From JAHFUI01 sp041485905 (GTDB taxonomy: Bacteria; Acidobacteriota; Vicinamibacteria; Vicinamibacterales; CAVVIG01), in assembly GCA_041485905.1 (NCBI GenBank), contig JBGPKK010000237.1, positions 1 through 6,458 of the forward strand: 6,458 nt of DNA, in the 5' to 3' direction. Position numbers and translations under genes: made by a program. Shown in pieces: positions 1 to 5,911 of the stretch. Under the pieces are notes generated by a model that saw only the letters and a list, made by a program, of their open reading frames with translations, searched no databases and had not been told where the DNA came from. Position 1 is the first letter of the stretch. Every line of letters begins with the position of its first letter.

Positions 1-1
1 C

Positions 2-589
2 TTTGTCTTCCTGTCGGCGCAACAAGAGCCCCTTGCACGAGAGGAAGGCATCCTCTACGTCAGATACGACGGCCGCCCCGATACGATCGCGACGATCGCG
101 CCCGCGATTGGTCCGGCCCTGCGCCAGGTCGACCCCCGGATTTCGGTCGTGTGGACGCGGAGCATGACCACGCAACTGGACGACATCCTTCAACCGGTGC
201 GCCTTGTCACGATTCTACTGACGCTCTTCTCCGTCGGATCGCTCGCGATCGCCGCCATCGGTCAGTACGCCGTCATCGCGTTCGACATGAGGCGAAGAAC
301 CCGCGACCTTGGCGTCCGCATGACGCTCGGCGCTTCGTCGCAGCAGATTGTCGGTTCCGTGTTGGGTGAAGGATTCAGGTTGACGGCCGCTGGTCTGGGC
401 ATCGGTTTCGCGCTCAGTCTGGCAGCCGGAAGAGCTCTCGGAGGTTTTCTCTACGGCGTGACGCCGACCGACACACCGACGTATCTGGGCGTGGCCGGTT
501 TGCTGGCCGCCGCATCGCTCGTCGCGTGCTATCTCCCCGCTCGACGCGCGTCGCGAATCGACCCGATGCAGGCGCTGCGCCAGGAGTAA
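2..589 (+). CDS. ABC transporter permease, MacB/FtsX type, C-terminal part (5' end outside window)
   Basis: The frame is open from the left edge to a TAA at 587-589 and gives 195 visible residues. The first roughly 60 look like the end of a periplasmic MacB_PCD domain (a VRYDGRPDTIATIAPAI stretch, then ALRQVDP). An FtsX-like domain follows, with membrane segments at about residues 68-94, 127-145 and 161-179. The cytoplasmic loop after the first segment carries the family signature RRRTRDLGVRMTLGAS, and the protein ends PARRASRIDPMQALRQE, the typical tail of these permeases. Such proteins work with an ATPase in the inner membrane for efflux or lipoprotein/peptide export; the substrate cannot be told here. 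The single-chain, long ADOP form common in Acidobacteriota is likely but its N-terminus is not visible. It is convergent with the lipoprotein gene, only 13 bp away. Confidence 0.93.
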   Translation, partial: FVFLSAQQEPLAREEGILYVRYDGRPDTIATIAPAIGPALRQVDPRISVVWTRSMTTQLDDILQPVRLVTILLTLFSVGSLAIAAIGQYAVIAFDMRRRTRDLGVRMTLGASSQQIVGSVLGEGFRLTAAGLGIGFALSLAAGRALGGFLYGVTPTDTPTYLGVAGLLAAASLVACYLPARRASRIDPMQALRQE

Positions 590-602
590 TTCAGCCGGCG
601 CC

Positions 603-1085
603 TCACCGTCCGACCAGGCGACGCGTGATTGGATACCCGCCGATCCGCATCCACTGCGCCGATCCATATCTGGCGAACAGATCGACTCTGGCGTCGACGA
701 AATGCGAGTTGGCGAGCATCTCGGCGCCCGACTCGGCGCCGGTGTAGCCGGTTGGCGACTTCACCGTGATGGCGCTGGCCGCGCCCGGCGCCAGGCCGCT
801 TGATCCCGCGGCCGTGACAAACGCGCTGCCCCATTCGTCCTGGTCGCCGACGCGACGGAACAACGCATTCACCTGCAGCATCGTCAGCCTCTGGTCCGAC
901 GCGTTCTTCAACCTGAAGGATGCCGAGGGCACGACCTTGTTCGTGCCAGCGACGATTCCGGCATCGAACCAGCCGCTCGAGACGGCTTCGACCTGCAAGC
1001 TCGTAGAAAGGTCGACGGCTGGACCGCAAGCCGTCACGAAGAATATTGAGAGGGCACCAGCCAATGCGACCAGCGAAGTTCGCAT
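603..1085 (-). CDS. Small lipoprotein of unknown function
   Basis: A 160-residue protein. Residues 1-20 form a lipoprotein signal: a short basic start (MRTS), a hydrophobic core, and a lipobox VTAC with Cys20 as the lipidated residue. The mature part of about 140 residues is predicted soluble and envelope-anchored. Its middle (SFRLKNASDQRLTMLQVNALFRR written in two parts: SFRLKNASDQ then RLTMLQVNALFRR) resembles the beta-sandwich idea of FxLYD/DUF4352-like domains, in which a hydrophobic strand describes conserved 'LKN' and 'VQVN' positions. The C-terminal part has FVDARVDLFARYGS and ends ITRRLVGR. I recall similar unnamed proteins from Acidobacteriota but cannot give a family name. The ATG at 1083-1085 directly precedes the signal sequence; no clear Shine-Dalgarno lies upstream. 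The codon pattern and the intact lipobox make it a real gene. Function unknown. Confidence 0.82.
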   Translation of the reverse strand: MRTSLVALAGALSIFFVTACGPAVDLSTSLQVEAVSSGWFDAGIVAGTNKVVPSASFRLKNASDQRLTMLQVNALFRRVGDQDEWGSAFVTAAGSSGLAPGAASAITVKSPTGYTGAESGAEMLANSHFVDARVDLFARYGSAQWMRIGGYPITRRLVGR

Positions 1086-1129
1086 GAGGGGTTTGACACC
1101 GAATCAACGGAATCGGACCTTTATCACAG

Positions 1130-1149
1130 CCCGGGGCCCCACCCCCGGG
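1130..1149. repeat. GC-only inverted repeat (possible hairpin) between two minus-strand units
   Basis: CCCGGGG at 1130-1136 is the exact reverse complement of CCCCGGG at 1143-1149, with a 6-base loop. On the minus strand it lies after the SDR gene and the YdeI-like relic and before the lipoprotein start. It could act as a transcription terminator for the SDR unit, but no T-run follows on either strand, so it may be an attenuating structure or chance in GC-rich DNA. Confidence 0.35.
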
Positions 1150-1355
1150 GTCGGCGCCTTCCGAACGAATCAGCTGCCCGAGCCGCCTCAATCTGGTCTC
1201 TTCCTGTTTGGCGCTGATCACCCAGAACACGGCCACAGCTCGCTGACGCGCCTCGTGTTGGTGGCGCTCCAGACGCTCTTCGCCCTGCGCGGCGAAAAGC
1301 GGTGTTCGAGCCACCGGCGGAACTCGGACGCGGAGCGGAAGAAAACAGGATCCAC
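1150..1355 (-). pseudogene. Deletion-shortened relic of a YdeI/OmpD-associated (OmdA) family gene
   Basis: Read on the minus strand from a GTG at 1353-1355, one frame gives PVFFRSASEFRRWLE (the family's N-terminal segment). This joins directly at about 1302 to RFSPRRAKSVWSATNTRR (the family's central segment, normally preceded by a 'WIDG...SY' region) and reaches a TGA at 1218-1220. In another frame from about 1239, FWVISAKQEETRLRRLGQLI matches the family's C-terminal segment. Intact members are around 190 residues; about 70 codons remain here. The order of segments is right, but the middle and the piece after VxEL are gone, and the second junction shifts frame. This is read as a pseudogene with at least two internal deletions. 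It starts 7 bp after the SDR stop codon. Family assignment is from memory of motif patterns, not a search. Confidence 0.72.
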
Positions 1356-1362
1356 GCTGGTT

Positions 1363-2136
1363 CTACAACGTCCGCGTCTGCCCGCCGTCGACGTCGAGGA
1401 CGGCGCCGTGGCAGAACTTGGCGTGCGGCGAAGCCAGGAACGCGACGACGCGGGCGATGTCGGCCGGCTCGCCGAACCGCGCGATACCGAGCGCCTGCGC
1501 CATCTCGGTCTCGGCGGTGGCGAAGTCGATCTGGTGCTCCGCCGCGAAGCTGCGCAGCCGTGTCTGGAGACGCTCGGTCGCGATCGACCCCGGGTTAATG
1601 GCATTGGCCCGCACGCCGTCGCCCACTCCGCGGTCGGCCAGCACTTTCGTGAGATTAAGGAGCGCCGCGTTGACCGCGCCGCCAATCGCAAACTCCGCCG
1701 TGCCGGTTCGACCGCCGATGCCGACGATATTGACGATGCTGCCCTGGCTTGTCCGCAGATGCGGCCACGCCGCACGGCAACATCGCATCGCGCCGAAGAA
1801 CTTCAGCCGAAACCCATCGTCCCAATCCGAGTCGGTCAGCGCCAGAAAATCACCGCGCTTGGTGGCGCCCGCGTTGTTGACAAGCAGATCGACGCGACCA
1901 AACTGCCTGATGGTGGCGGCAACGACAGCGGCCGGCGCATCCGCCTCGCGTAAATCAACGACCTGGACCAGGCATTTGGTTCCGAGCGATGCCGCAAGAT
2001 CCTCGAGTTGTTCGCTCGAACGCGCGGCGACCACCAGGCTCATGCCTTCGGCGGCGAGGGTCTGCGCGATCGCGCGGCCGATTCCGCGGCTGGCGCCAGT
2101 GACGATCGCGATCTTGCCGGATAACTGCAGGTCCAT
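1363..2136 (-). CDS. SDR-family protein lacking the classical catalytic residues
   Basis: A 257-residue short-chain dehydrogenase/reductase fold protein of normal length, probably cytoplasmic. The nucleotide-binding motif TGASRGIG is at residues 13-20, NNAG at 87-90 and NAINPGSIAT at about 178-187. The usual tail is present (RFGEPADIA..VAFLAS, then DVDGG at 248-252). The classical Asn-Ser-Tyr-Lys tetrad is not: by alignment to family spacing, these positions read Lys112, Gly139, Gly152 and Asn156 (segment IGGAVNAALLNLTK in place of YxASKxAL..LTK). It may therefore bind NAD(P) without classical reductase chemistry, or use other residues. The ATG at 2134-2136 is chosen because MDLQLSGKIAIVTG is the expected SDR start; a longer in-frame start would overlap the amidohydrolase. 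It lies 13 bp after that gene, with no good SD, so translational coupling is likely. Substrate unknown. Confidence 0.93.
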   Translation of the reverse strand: MDLQLSGKIAIVTGASRGIGRAIAQTLAAEGMSLVVAARSSEQLEDLAASLGTKCLVQVVDLREADAPAAVVAATIRQFGRVDLLVNNAGATKRGDFLALTDSDWDDGFRLKFFGAMRCCRAAWPHLRTSQGSIVNIVGIGGRTGTAEFAIGGAVNAALLNLTKVLADRGVGDGVRANAINPGSIATERLQTRLRSFAAEHQIDFATAETEMAQALGIARFGEPADIARVVAFLASPHAKFCHGAVLDVDGGQTRTL

Positions 2137-2149
2137 GAATGAACGGTCG

Positions 2150-3823
2150 CTATCGCTCGCGTTCCAACGGTTGATACGACCCGGCCGCGTACACGATCTT
2201 GCCGCCGACCATCGTGAGCACCGATTCGATGCCGCCAATCTGATCGACCGGCACGGTCAGGTAGTCCTTGGAGAGCATCGCAAGGTCGGCGAGCTTCCCC
2301 ACCTCGAGCGACCCCCGCTTGCCGTCGTCGTGTGAAAACCACGCGCTGCCGCGCGTGTAGAAGCGCAGCGCGTCGGCGCGGGTCGGCGTTTCCTCGGGTC
2401 CACGGATCGCGACACCGCCGACCGTCTTGCCGTCGAGAAACCATTGCAGCGCGGTGAACGGGTTGTACGACGCCACCCGGTGCGCGTCCGTGCCGGCGCC
2501 GACGACGACGCCGATTCTTGTCGCCGTATTGACCGGGGGTACGCGCCGCGCGGCCTCCTGTCCCGCCTGTTGCACAAATCCTTCGCCGCCGAAGTACATC
2601 GCGTCCTGCACCGTCCAGCCAACGCCGAGCGCTTTCATCCGCTGCAGGCTTGCCACCGACGCGTCGTTGAGATGCGCGACCGACCAGCGGAGGTTGGCGA
2701 TCGGCACTTCCTTGTTCACACGCTCGAAGATCGTCAGCAGTTGATCGACCGACGCGTCGCTGCCCCAGTGCATGGTCAGCGCCATACCGCGTTCGGCCGC
2801 CCACTTCGCGATCTGGTAGTACCGATCCTTGTCCGACTCGCTGGGCCGGTTGTTGTTGTTCATCGCGGCGGTGATGCGTTCGCCAAGGCCGTTGAACCGC
2901 AGCATGTCGTCGCCGAATCCGATCGGCAGGAGCGCCGTCCAGTTCTTGAGCTCTTCGAACTCGGCACCTGGCGTCTGGCTGCACAGGCTGTAGGCGACGC
3001 GGAGCGTCATCTGACCCTGCCGCCAGACCTTGAAGAGCGCCTGATAATCGTCCGGCGCGAGGTTGTTGCCGCCGGGATCGACGACGCCGGTCAGCGCGAG
3101 GCGATTGAGCTCGCGGAAAAATTTCCTGGTGCCGTCGACCTGCTCGTCGAACGTCGGCCTCGGGAGCCGGTCGAACAGCGCCACGATCGCGCCCTGCCCT
3201 CCACTGACGCCGCCGGTCAGCTTTCCAGTCGCATCCTTTTCCAGCCGGCCGCCGGCCGGCAAATCTGCATCGCTCGTAATGTTCAGCGCCTTGAACGCCG
3301 CGGGCGTCATGACAATCCAGCCGTACCCGAGCTGGACGTACACCGGGTTATTCGGCGCCGCTGCCACGAGCTCAGCCTGCGTCGGGCGGCGGTTCTCCTT
3401 GAACTGCTGGACGTTCCAACCGCCCGCAACGATCAGCCACGCCCCTGGTCTCATCGTGCGCGCTTTGTCCCGGATTCGACCGATCGCGTCAACCAGCGAG
3501 GGCGCGCCGATCCAGTTCACCTCGGTGCTGAAGCTGAGGGCCGCGCGGATCGCATGAAGGTGAGAGTCAATGAGGCCGGGGATGACCGTGCGACCCTGTA
3601 GATCGATCACCCGCGTCGCGGGACCGGCAAGTTTCTGCATCTCGGCCGTGCTGCCGACCGCCACGATTTTTCCATCGCGGATGGCGATCGCCTGCCGGAT
3701 CGAAAACTGACTGTCAACGGTCACGACCTTGCCGTTGACCATCAGGGTGTCCGGACTTTGCGCGTGCGCAGACGCGACACCAATCAGCCCACAGAGAACG
3801 AGCGAGACGATGACGTTTTTCAT
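2150..3823 (-). CDS. Exported metal-dependent amidohydrolase, YtcJ/amidohydrolase family 3
   Basis: A 557-residue protein with a Sec signal peptide (hydrophobic residues 4-18, cleavage after AHA, near residue 21), so it acts in the envelope or outside. The amidohydrolase fold starts with the small beta-sandwich (VNGKVVTVD, then GKIVAVGS) and the metal-binding HxH in DSHLH (His88, His90). Further likely metal or catalytic residues are His352 (TMHWGSD), His384 (SVAHLND) and Asp446 (VGAGTDAHR). The C-terminal strand GSLEVGKLADLAMLS is the standard return to the beta-sandwich. The length fits the family, which hydrolyses C-N bonds in substrates such as N-substituted formamides; the substrate here cannot be read. 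The ATG at 3821-3823 has GGAGG eight bases upstream, inside a heptamer repeat. The SDR gene follows closely. The peptidase gene upstream suggests a shared role in using amides or peptides, which is inference. Confidence 0.93.
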   Translation of the reverse strand: MKNVIVSLVLCGLIGVASAHAQSPDTLMVNGKVVTVDSQFSIRQAIAIRDGKIVAVGSTAEMQKLAGPATRVIDLQGRTVIPGLIDSHLHAIRAALSFSTEVNWIGAPSLVDAIGRIRDKARTMRPGAWLIVAGGWNVQQFKENRRPTQAELVAAAPNNPVYVQLGYGWIVMTPAAFKALNITSDADLPAGGRLEKDATGKLTGGVSGGQGAIVALFDRLPRPTFDEQVDGTRKFFRELNRLALTGVVDPGGNNLAPDDYQALFKVWRQGQMTLRVAYSLCSQTPGAEFEELKNWTALLPIGFGDDMLRFNGLGERITAAMNNNNRPSESDKDRYYQIAKWAAERGMALTMHWGSDASVDQLLTIFERVNKEVPIANLRWSVAHLNDASVASLQRMKALGVGWTVQDAMYFGGEGFVQQAGQEAARRVPPVNTATRIGVVVGAGTDAHRVASYNPFTALQWFLDGKTVGGVAIRGPEETPTRADALRFYTRGSAWFSHDDGKRGSLEVGKLADLAMLSKDYLTVPVDQIGGIESVLTMVGGKIVYAAGSYQPLERER

Positions 3824-3829
3824 GGTTCC

Positions 3830-3857
3830 AGCCTCCAGCCTCTAGCCTCCAGCCTCT
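3830..3857 (-). repeat. Four-unit 7-bp tandem repeat in the amidohydrolase leader
   Basis: On the plus strand the unit is AGCCTC(C/T), four times without a gap, alternating C and T at the last position; on the coding strand this is two copies of AGAGGCTGGAGGCT. Every unit carries an R-G-A-G-G core, so the array is a ladder of Shine-Dalgarno-like sites spaced 7 bases apart, ending 6 bp before the ATG. Unit number could vary by slippage. Confidence 0.9.
3832..3836 (-). promoter_or_regulatory. Ribosome binding site of the amidohydrolase, within the heptamer repeat
   Basis: GGAGG on the minus strand, 8 bases before the ATG at 3823, which is a good spacing. It is the last unit of the tandem repeat. 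This supports the chosen start of the amidohydrolase. Confidence 0.7.
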
Positions 3858-3868
3858 ACCTATGTCTT

Positions 3869-3961
3869 CTACCGGGGCCAGAGCCAGCCGAATGTCGCCG
3901 CCGTGAGAAGTGCGTACACGAGACCGTCGAGCATCGACCTCACCGTCGTGCCGACAGCCAC
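3869..3961 (-). CDS. Candidate 30-residue small membrane protein (or C-terminal relic of a longer one)
   Basis: A short frame starting at GTG (3959-3961) and ending at TAG (3869-3871). The product begins MAVGTTVRSM, continues with a hydrophobic run LDGLVYALLTAATFGWLW of about 18 residues, and ends PR; it could span the membrane once. A perfect AGGAGG lies 5 bases before the GTG and overlaps the stop codon of the DUF885 peptidase, so coupled translation is possible. The frame fills most of the 147-bp gap between the peptidase and the amidohydrolase. The tail FGWLWPR looks like a conserved ending, and I faintly recall similar endings in longer membrane proteins, so it may instead be a gene relic. 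No function can be given. Confidence 0.5.
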   Translation of the reverse strand: MAVGTTVRSMLDGLVYALLTAATFGWLWPR

Positions 3962-3966
3962 GTGCA

Positions 3967-3972
3967 CCTCCT
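3967..3972 (-). promoter_or_regulatory. Perfect Shine-Dalgarno for the small ORF, overlapping the peptidase stop codon
   Basis: AGGAGG on the minus strand (within TAGGAGGTG), with 5 bases to the GTG start at 3961. It is the best SD in the window. The first two bases belong to the TAG stop codon of the peptidase, a layout typical of coupled genes. Confidence 0.55.
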
Positions 3973-5755
3973 ACTTTTTACCCATCCACGCACTCACCTG
4001 GCGTTCCAGGACGTCGAGCGGGACCGCGCCCTGGCCGAGGACGACGTCATGAAACTGGCGGATGTCGAAACGGGCGCCCATCTGACGTTCGGCGTTCGTC
4101 CGCAGCTCGCGAATCTTGAGCTGCCCCATCTTGTACCCGAGCGCCTGGCCCGGCCACACGATGTACCGATCGATTTCCACGATGATGTCCTGGTCGGTCT
4201 TGGCGGCGTTGGCCCGGAAGAAGTCGATCGCCTGATCGCGCGTCCAACCCATCGAGTGGAGACCCGTGTCGACGACCAGCCGGATCGCGCGCCACATCTC
4301 GTAGGTGAGCCGGCCGAATTTCGAATAAGGGTCCTTATAGAAGCCCATCTCCTCGCCGAGCGACTCGGCGTAGAGTCCCCAGCCTTCGACAAACGCCGTG
4401 TAGCTCGAGTTTCTGCGGAACTCGGGCAGGCCCTCCAACTCTTGCGCGATGGAGACCTGGATATGATGCCCCGGCACCGCCTCGTGCATTGTCAGTGTTT
4501 CCATTTCCCACGTCGGACGCGCGTCGAGCTTGAACGTGTTGGCGAACATGTTCGCCGGACGGCCAGCCGCTAACGATCCCGGCTCGTAATAAGCGGTCGT
4601 TTGCGAGGGCGCGATAGCATCGGGCACCACCTTCACGCCGTAGGGCGTCTGCGGCAGGTGGCCGAACAGATGCGCCAGCGCCGGATCCGCGCGTTTGGCG
4701 ATGTCGCGGTACGCAATCAGGAGAGACGAGGCGTCGGTGAAGTAGAACTGCGGACTGCCGCGGAGAAACGTCGCGAACTCCGCGTAGCTCCCCTTGAATC
4801 CCGATGCCGCGATCACCTGGTCCATCTCCGCGCGGATCCGTTTGACTTCAGACAGACCGAGGTCGTGGATCTCCTTCGGCGCCTTGTCGGTCGTCGTGTG
4901 CCATTTGACGTTGTACGCGTACATCGAGGCGCCGTTTGCCAGCGCGCTCACGCTCGTCGTCGTCCGGCATGCGGGAAGGTAGCGGGACGTCAGAAAGTCG
5001 TGAAGCTTATTGAACGCCGGCACGACCCCTTGGGTATAGGCGGCGGTTGCCTTCGCCGTGAGGCTCGCACGGTCTGCTTCGGGGACTGACGCGGGCCACG
5101 CGCGGAACGCGGCGAGCAGCGGACTCTTCAGCGCGTCGTCGCTGATCGCCCCTTTCACCTGATCCGGAACATCGCGCATGGTGATGCGGGGAGGCGTCAT
5201 CCCCGCCGCGAGACCCCGCTCCATGAGCGCGATGGTCTGATCGACGAGCGGACCGACGCCTTCGAGACGGGACACGATGTTCTGGTAGTCGTCGCGCGTC
5301 GCCGCCGGCATGAGCGCGAAGGTTCGCGGGATGTCCTGCTGGATGCCTTCGAGTTGATTGATGGGCATCAGCACGTTGTGCGGAATGACCCCGCGAATCG
5401 GGATGGCGTCGTTCTGGAAGTCGAGACCTTTGATGGCCGTGTCGAGCAGATCGCGATACAGATCGAAGTTCAGCCGATCGTTGGTATCGAGCTTCGCGCG
5501 ATCGATAGCGTCCAGCTGCGCGAGACTGCTTTTCAGATGCGCGGCGCGCGCGTCGATCGCCGGCTGCGAATAATCCGTCCATCGCCCGTTCTGGCCAGGG
5601 AAACCGACTGCCGTGGCCTGCTCGGGATACTGGGTCATCCAGTACTTCCAGTCCCCGTCTAGTTGCGTGCGAAGCATGTCAGCGGGGCGCTGAGAAGTCT
5701 GCAGCGCGCACGCGACGCACGCGAGCGTGAGGGGAAGCAGAATCAGTAACTTCAC
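3971..5755 (-). CDS. DUF885 family exported peptidase (putative zinc metallopeptidase)
   Basis: A 594-residue protein of normal length for the DUF885 family (COG4805). Residues 1-17 are a hydrophobic export signal followed by CALQ; Cys17 could be lipidated but the preceding residues are a poor lipobox, so plain Sec export is equally possible. The zinc-site motif HEAVPGHH is at residues 424-431, EGWGLYAE (Glu457) gives the likely third ligand, and the typical late motifs MWRAIRLVVDTGLH, PGQALGYKMG and FH..VLGQG..PL follow. Members are believed to be thermolysin-like peptidases; specificity is unknown. The start is a GTG (5753-5755), the codon directly before KLLILLPLTLA; no well-spaced SD precedes it (a GGAAG lies only one base away). 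It is followed immediately by the small ORF and then the amidohydrolase, suggesting one transcript. Confidence 0.94.
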   Translation of the reverse strand: MKLLILLPLTLACVACALQTSQRPADMLRTQLDGDWKYWMTQYPEQATAVGFPGQNGRWTDYSQPAIDARAAHLKSSLAQLDAIDRAKLDTNDRLNFDLYRDLLDTAIKGLDFQNDAIPIRGVIPHNVLMPINQLEGIQQDIPRTFALMPAATRDDYQNIVSRLEGVGPLVDQTIALMERGLAAGMTPPRITMRDVPDQVKGAISDDALKSPLLAAFRAWPASVPEADRASLTAKATAAYTQGVVPAFNKLHDFLTSRYLPACRTTTSVSALANGASMYAYNVKWHTTTDKAPKEIHDLGLSEVKRIRAEMDQVIAASGFKGSYAEFATFLRGSPQFYFTDASSLLIAYRDIAKRADPALAHLFGHLPQTPYGVKVVPDAIAPSQTTAYYEPGSLAAGRPANMFANTFKLDARPTWEMETLTMHEAVPGHHIQVSIAQELEGLPEFRRNSSYTAFVEGWGLYAESLGEEMGFYKDPYSKFGRLTYEMWRAIRLVVDTGLHSMGWTRDQAIDFFRANAAKTDQDIIVEIDRYIVWPGQALGYKMGQLKIRELRTNAERQMGARFDIRQFHDVVLGQGAVPLDVLERQVSAWMGKK

Positions 5756-5772
5756 ACTTCCAACTTTACTCT

Positions 5773-5794
5773 TGCCTTTTTGCCTCTTGCCTTC
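5773..5794 (-). repeat. Purine-rich degenerate 7/8-bp repeat upstream of the peptidase
   Basis: On the plus strand, three units begin with TGCCT: TGCCTTTT (5773-5780), TGCCTCT (5781-5787) and TGCCTTC (5788-5794). On the coding strand they read as AAGGCA-type units in a purine-rich tract. The array lies between the kinase relic's stop codon (5795-5797) and the GTG start of the peptidase (5755). Its coding-strand form, RRAGGCA, resembles the AGAGGCT/GGAGGCT units before the amidohydrolase. Confidence 0.7.
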
Positions 5795-5911
5795 TTACTT
5801 CTTCAGCCCAGCGTCCCAGTTCAGCACGACTGTGATCGGCGCACCCGGCTCCAATGTTTGCCGGTCGGCTCCTACTGCGATCGGCACCGCCATCAATCGC
5901 CCGTCGGGCGT
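5795..5911 (-). pseudogene. C-terminal relic of a TolB/WD40-type protein, probably a Ser/Thr kinase, with internal deletion
   Basis: Directly after the TGA of the VOC gene, in the same frame, 38 further codons run to a TAA at 5795-5797. They begin TPDGRLMAVPIAVG and end PITVVLNWDAGLKK. The first part matches the last beta-propeller blade ('LFYLAPDGRLMAVPV') and the last part matches the very C-terminus ('PITVVLNWTAGLKK') of large Acidobacteriota PknB-type kinases and related TolB-like proteins, as I recall them. In those proteins about 50-60 residues separate the two segments; here they meet at GAP, so the middle is deleted. There is no start codon context or SD of its own, so it is read as a dead gene end rather than a separate gene. 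An alternative is a readthrough extension of the VOC protein. Confidence 0.65.

Noticed and set aside
149..151. GTG as start of the permease gene
   Set aside because: The frame is open to the window edge and the upstream residues fit the periplasmic domain, so this GTG is an internal valine.
570..603. AGGCGC/GCGCCT inverted repeat as a bidirectional terminator between the convergent genes
   Set aside because: The 6-bp stem has a 22-base loop, lies mostly inside the permease coding region, and has no T-run.
1093..1098. Perfect TTGACA (-35-like) on the plus strand
   Set aside because: No acceptable -10 box at 16-18 bp and no plus-strand gene downstream.
766..1953. Long plus-strand open frame antisense to the SDR and lipoprotein genes
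   Set aside because: It runs through two well-supported minus-strand genes, its product is low-complexity and Arg/Ala-rich without motifs, and such frames are common opposite GC-rich genes.
2137..2238. Longer N-terminus for the SDR protein, starting at 2238
   Set aside because: It would overlap the amidohydrolase end by about 90 bases and add a Arg/Ser-rich segment; the family normally starts a few residues before KIAIVTGAS.
2444..3601. Long plus-strand open frame antisense to the amidohydrolase
   Set aside because: It is the mirror frame of a gene with clear metal-binding motifs; the product has no recognisable domain and no SD.
3830..3857. CRISPR or mobile-element terminal repeat
   Set aside because: Units are 7 bp without spacers, there are no cas or transposase genes, and no inverted partner was found.
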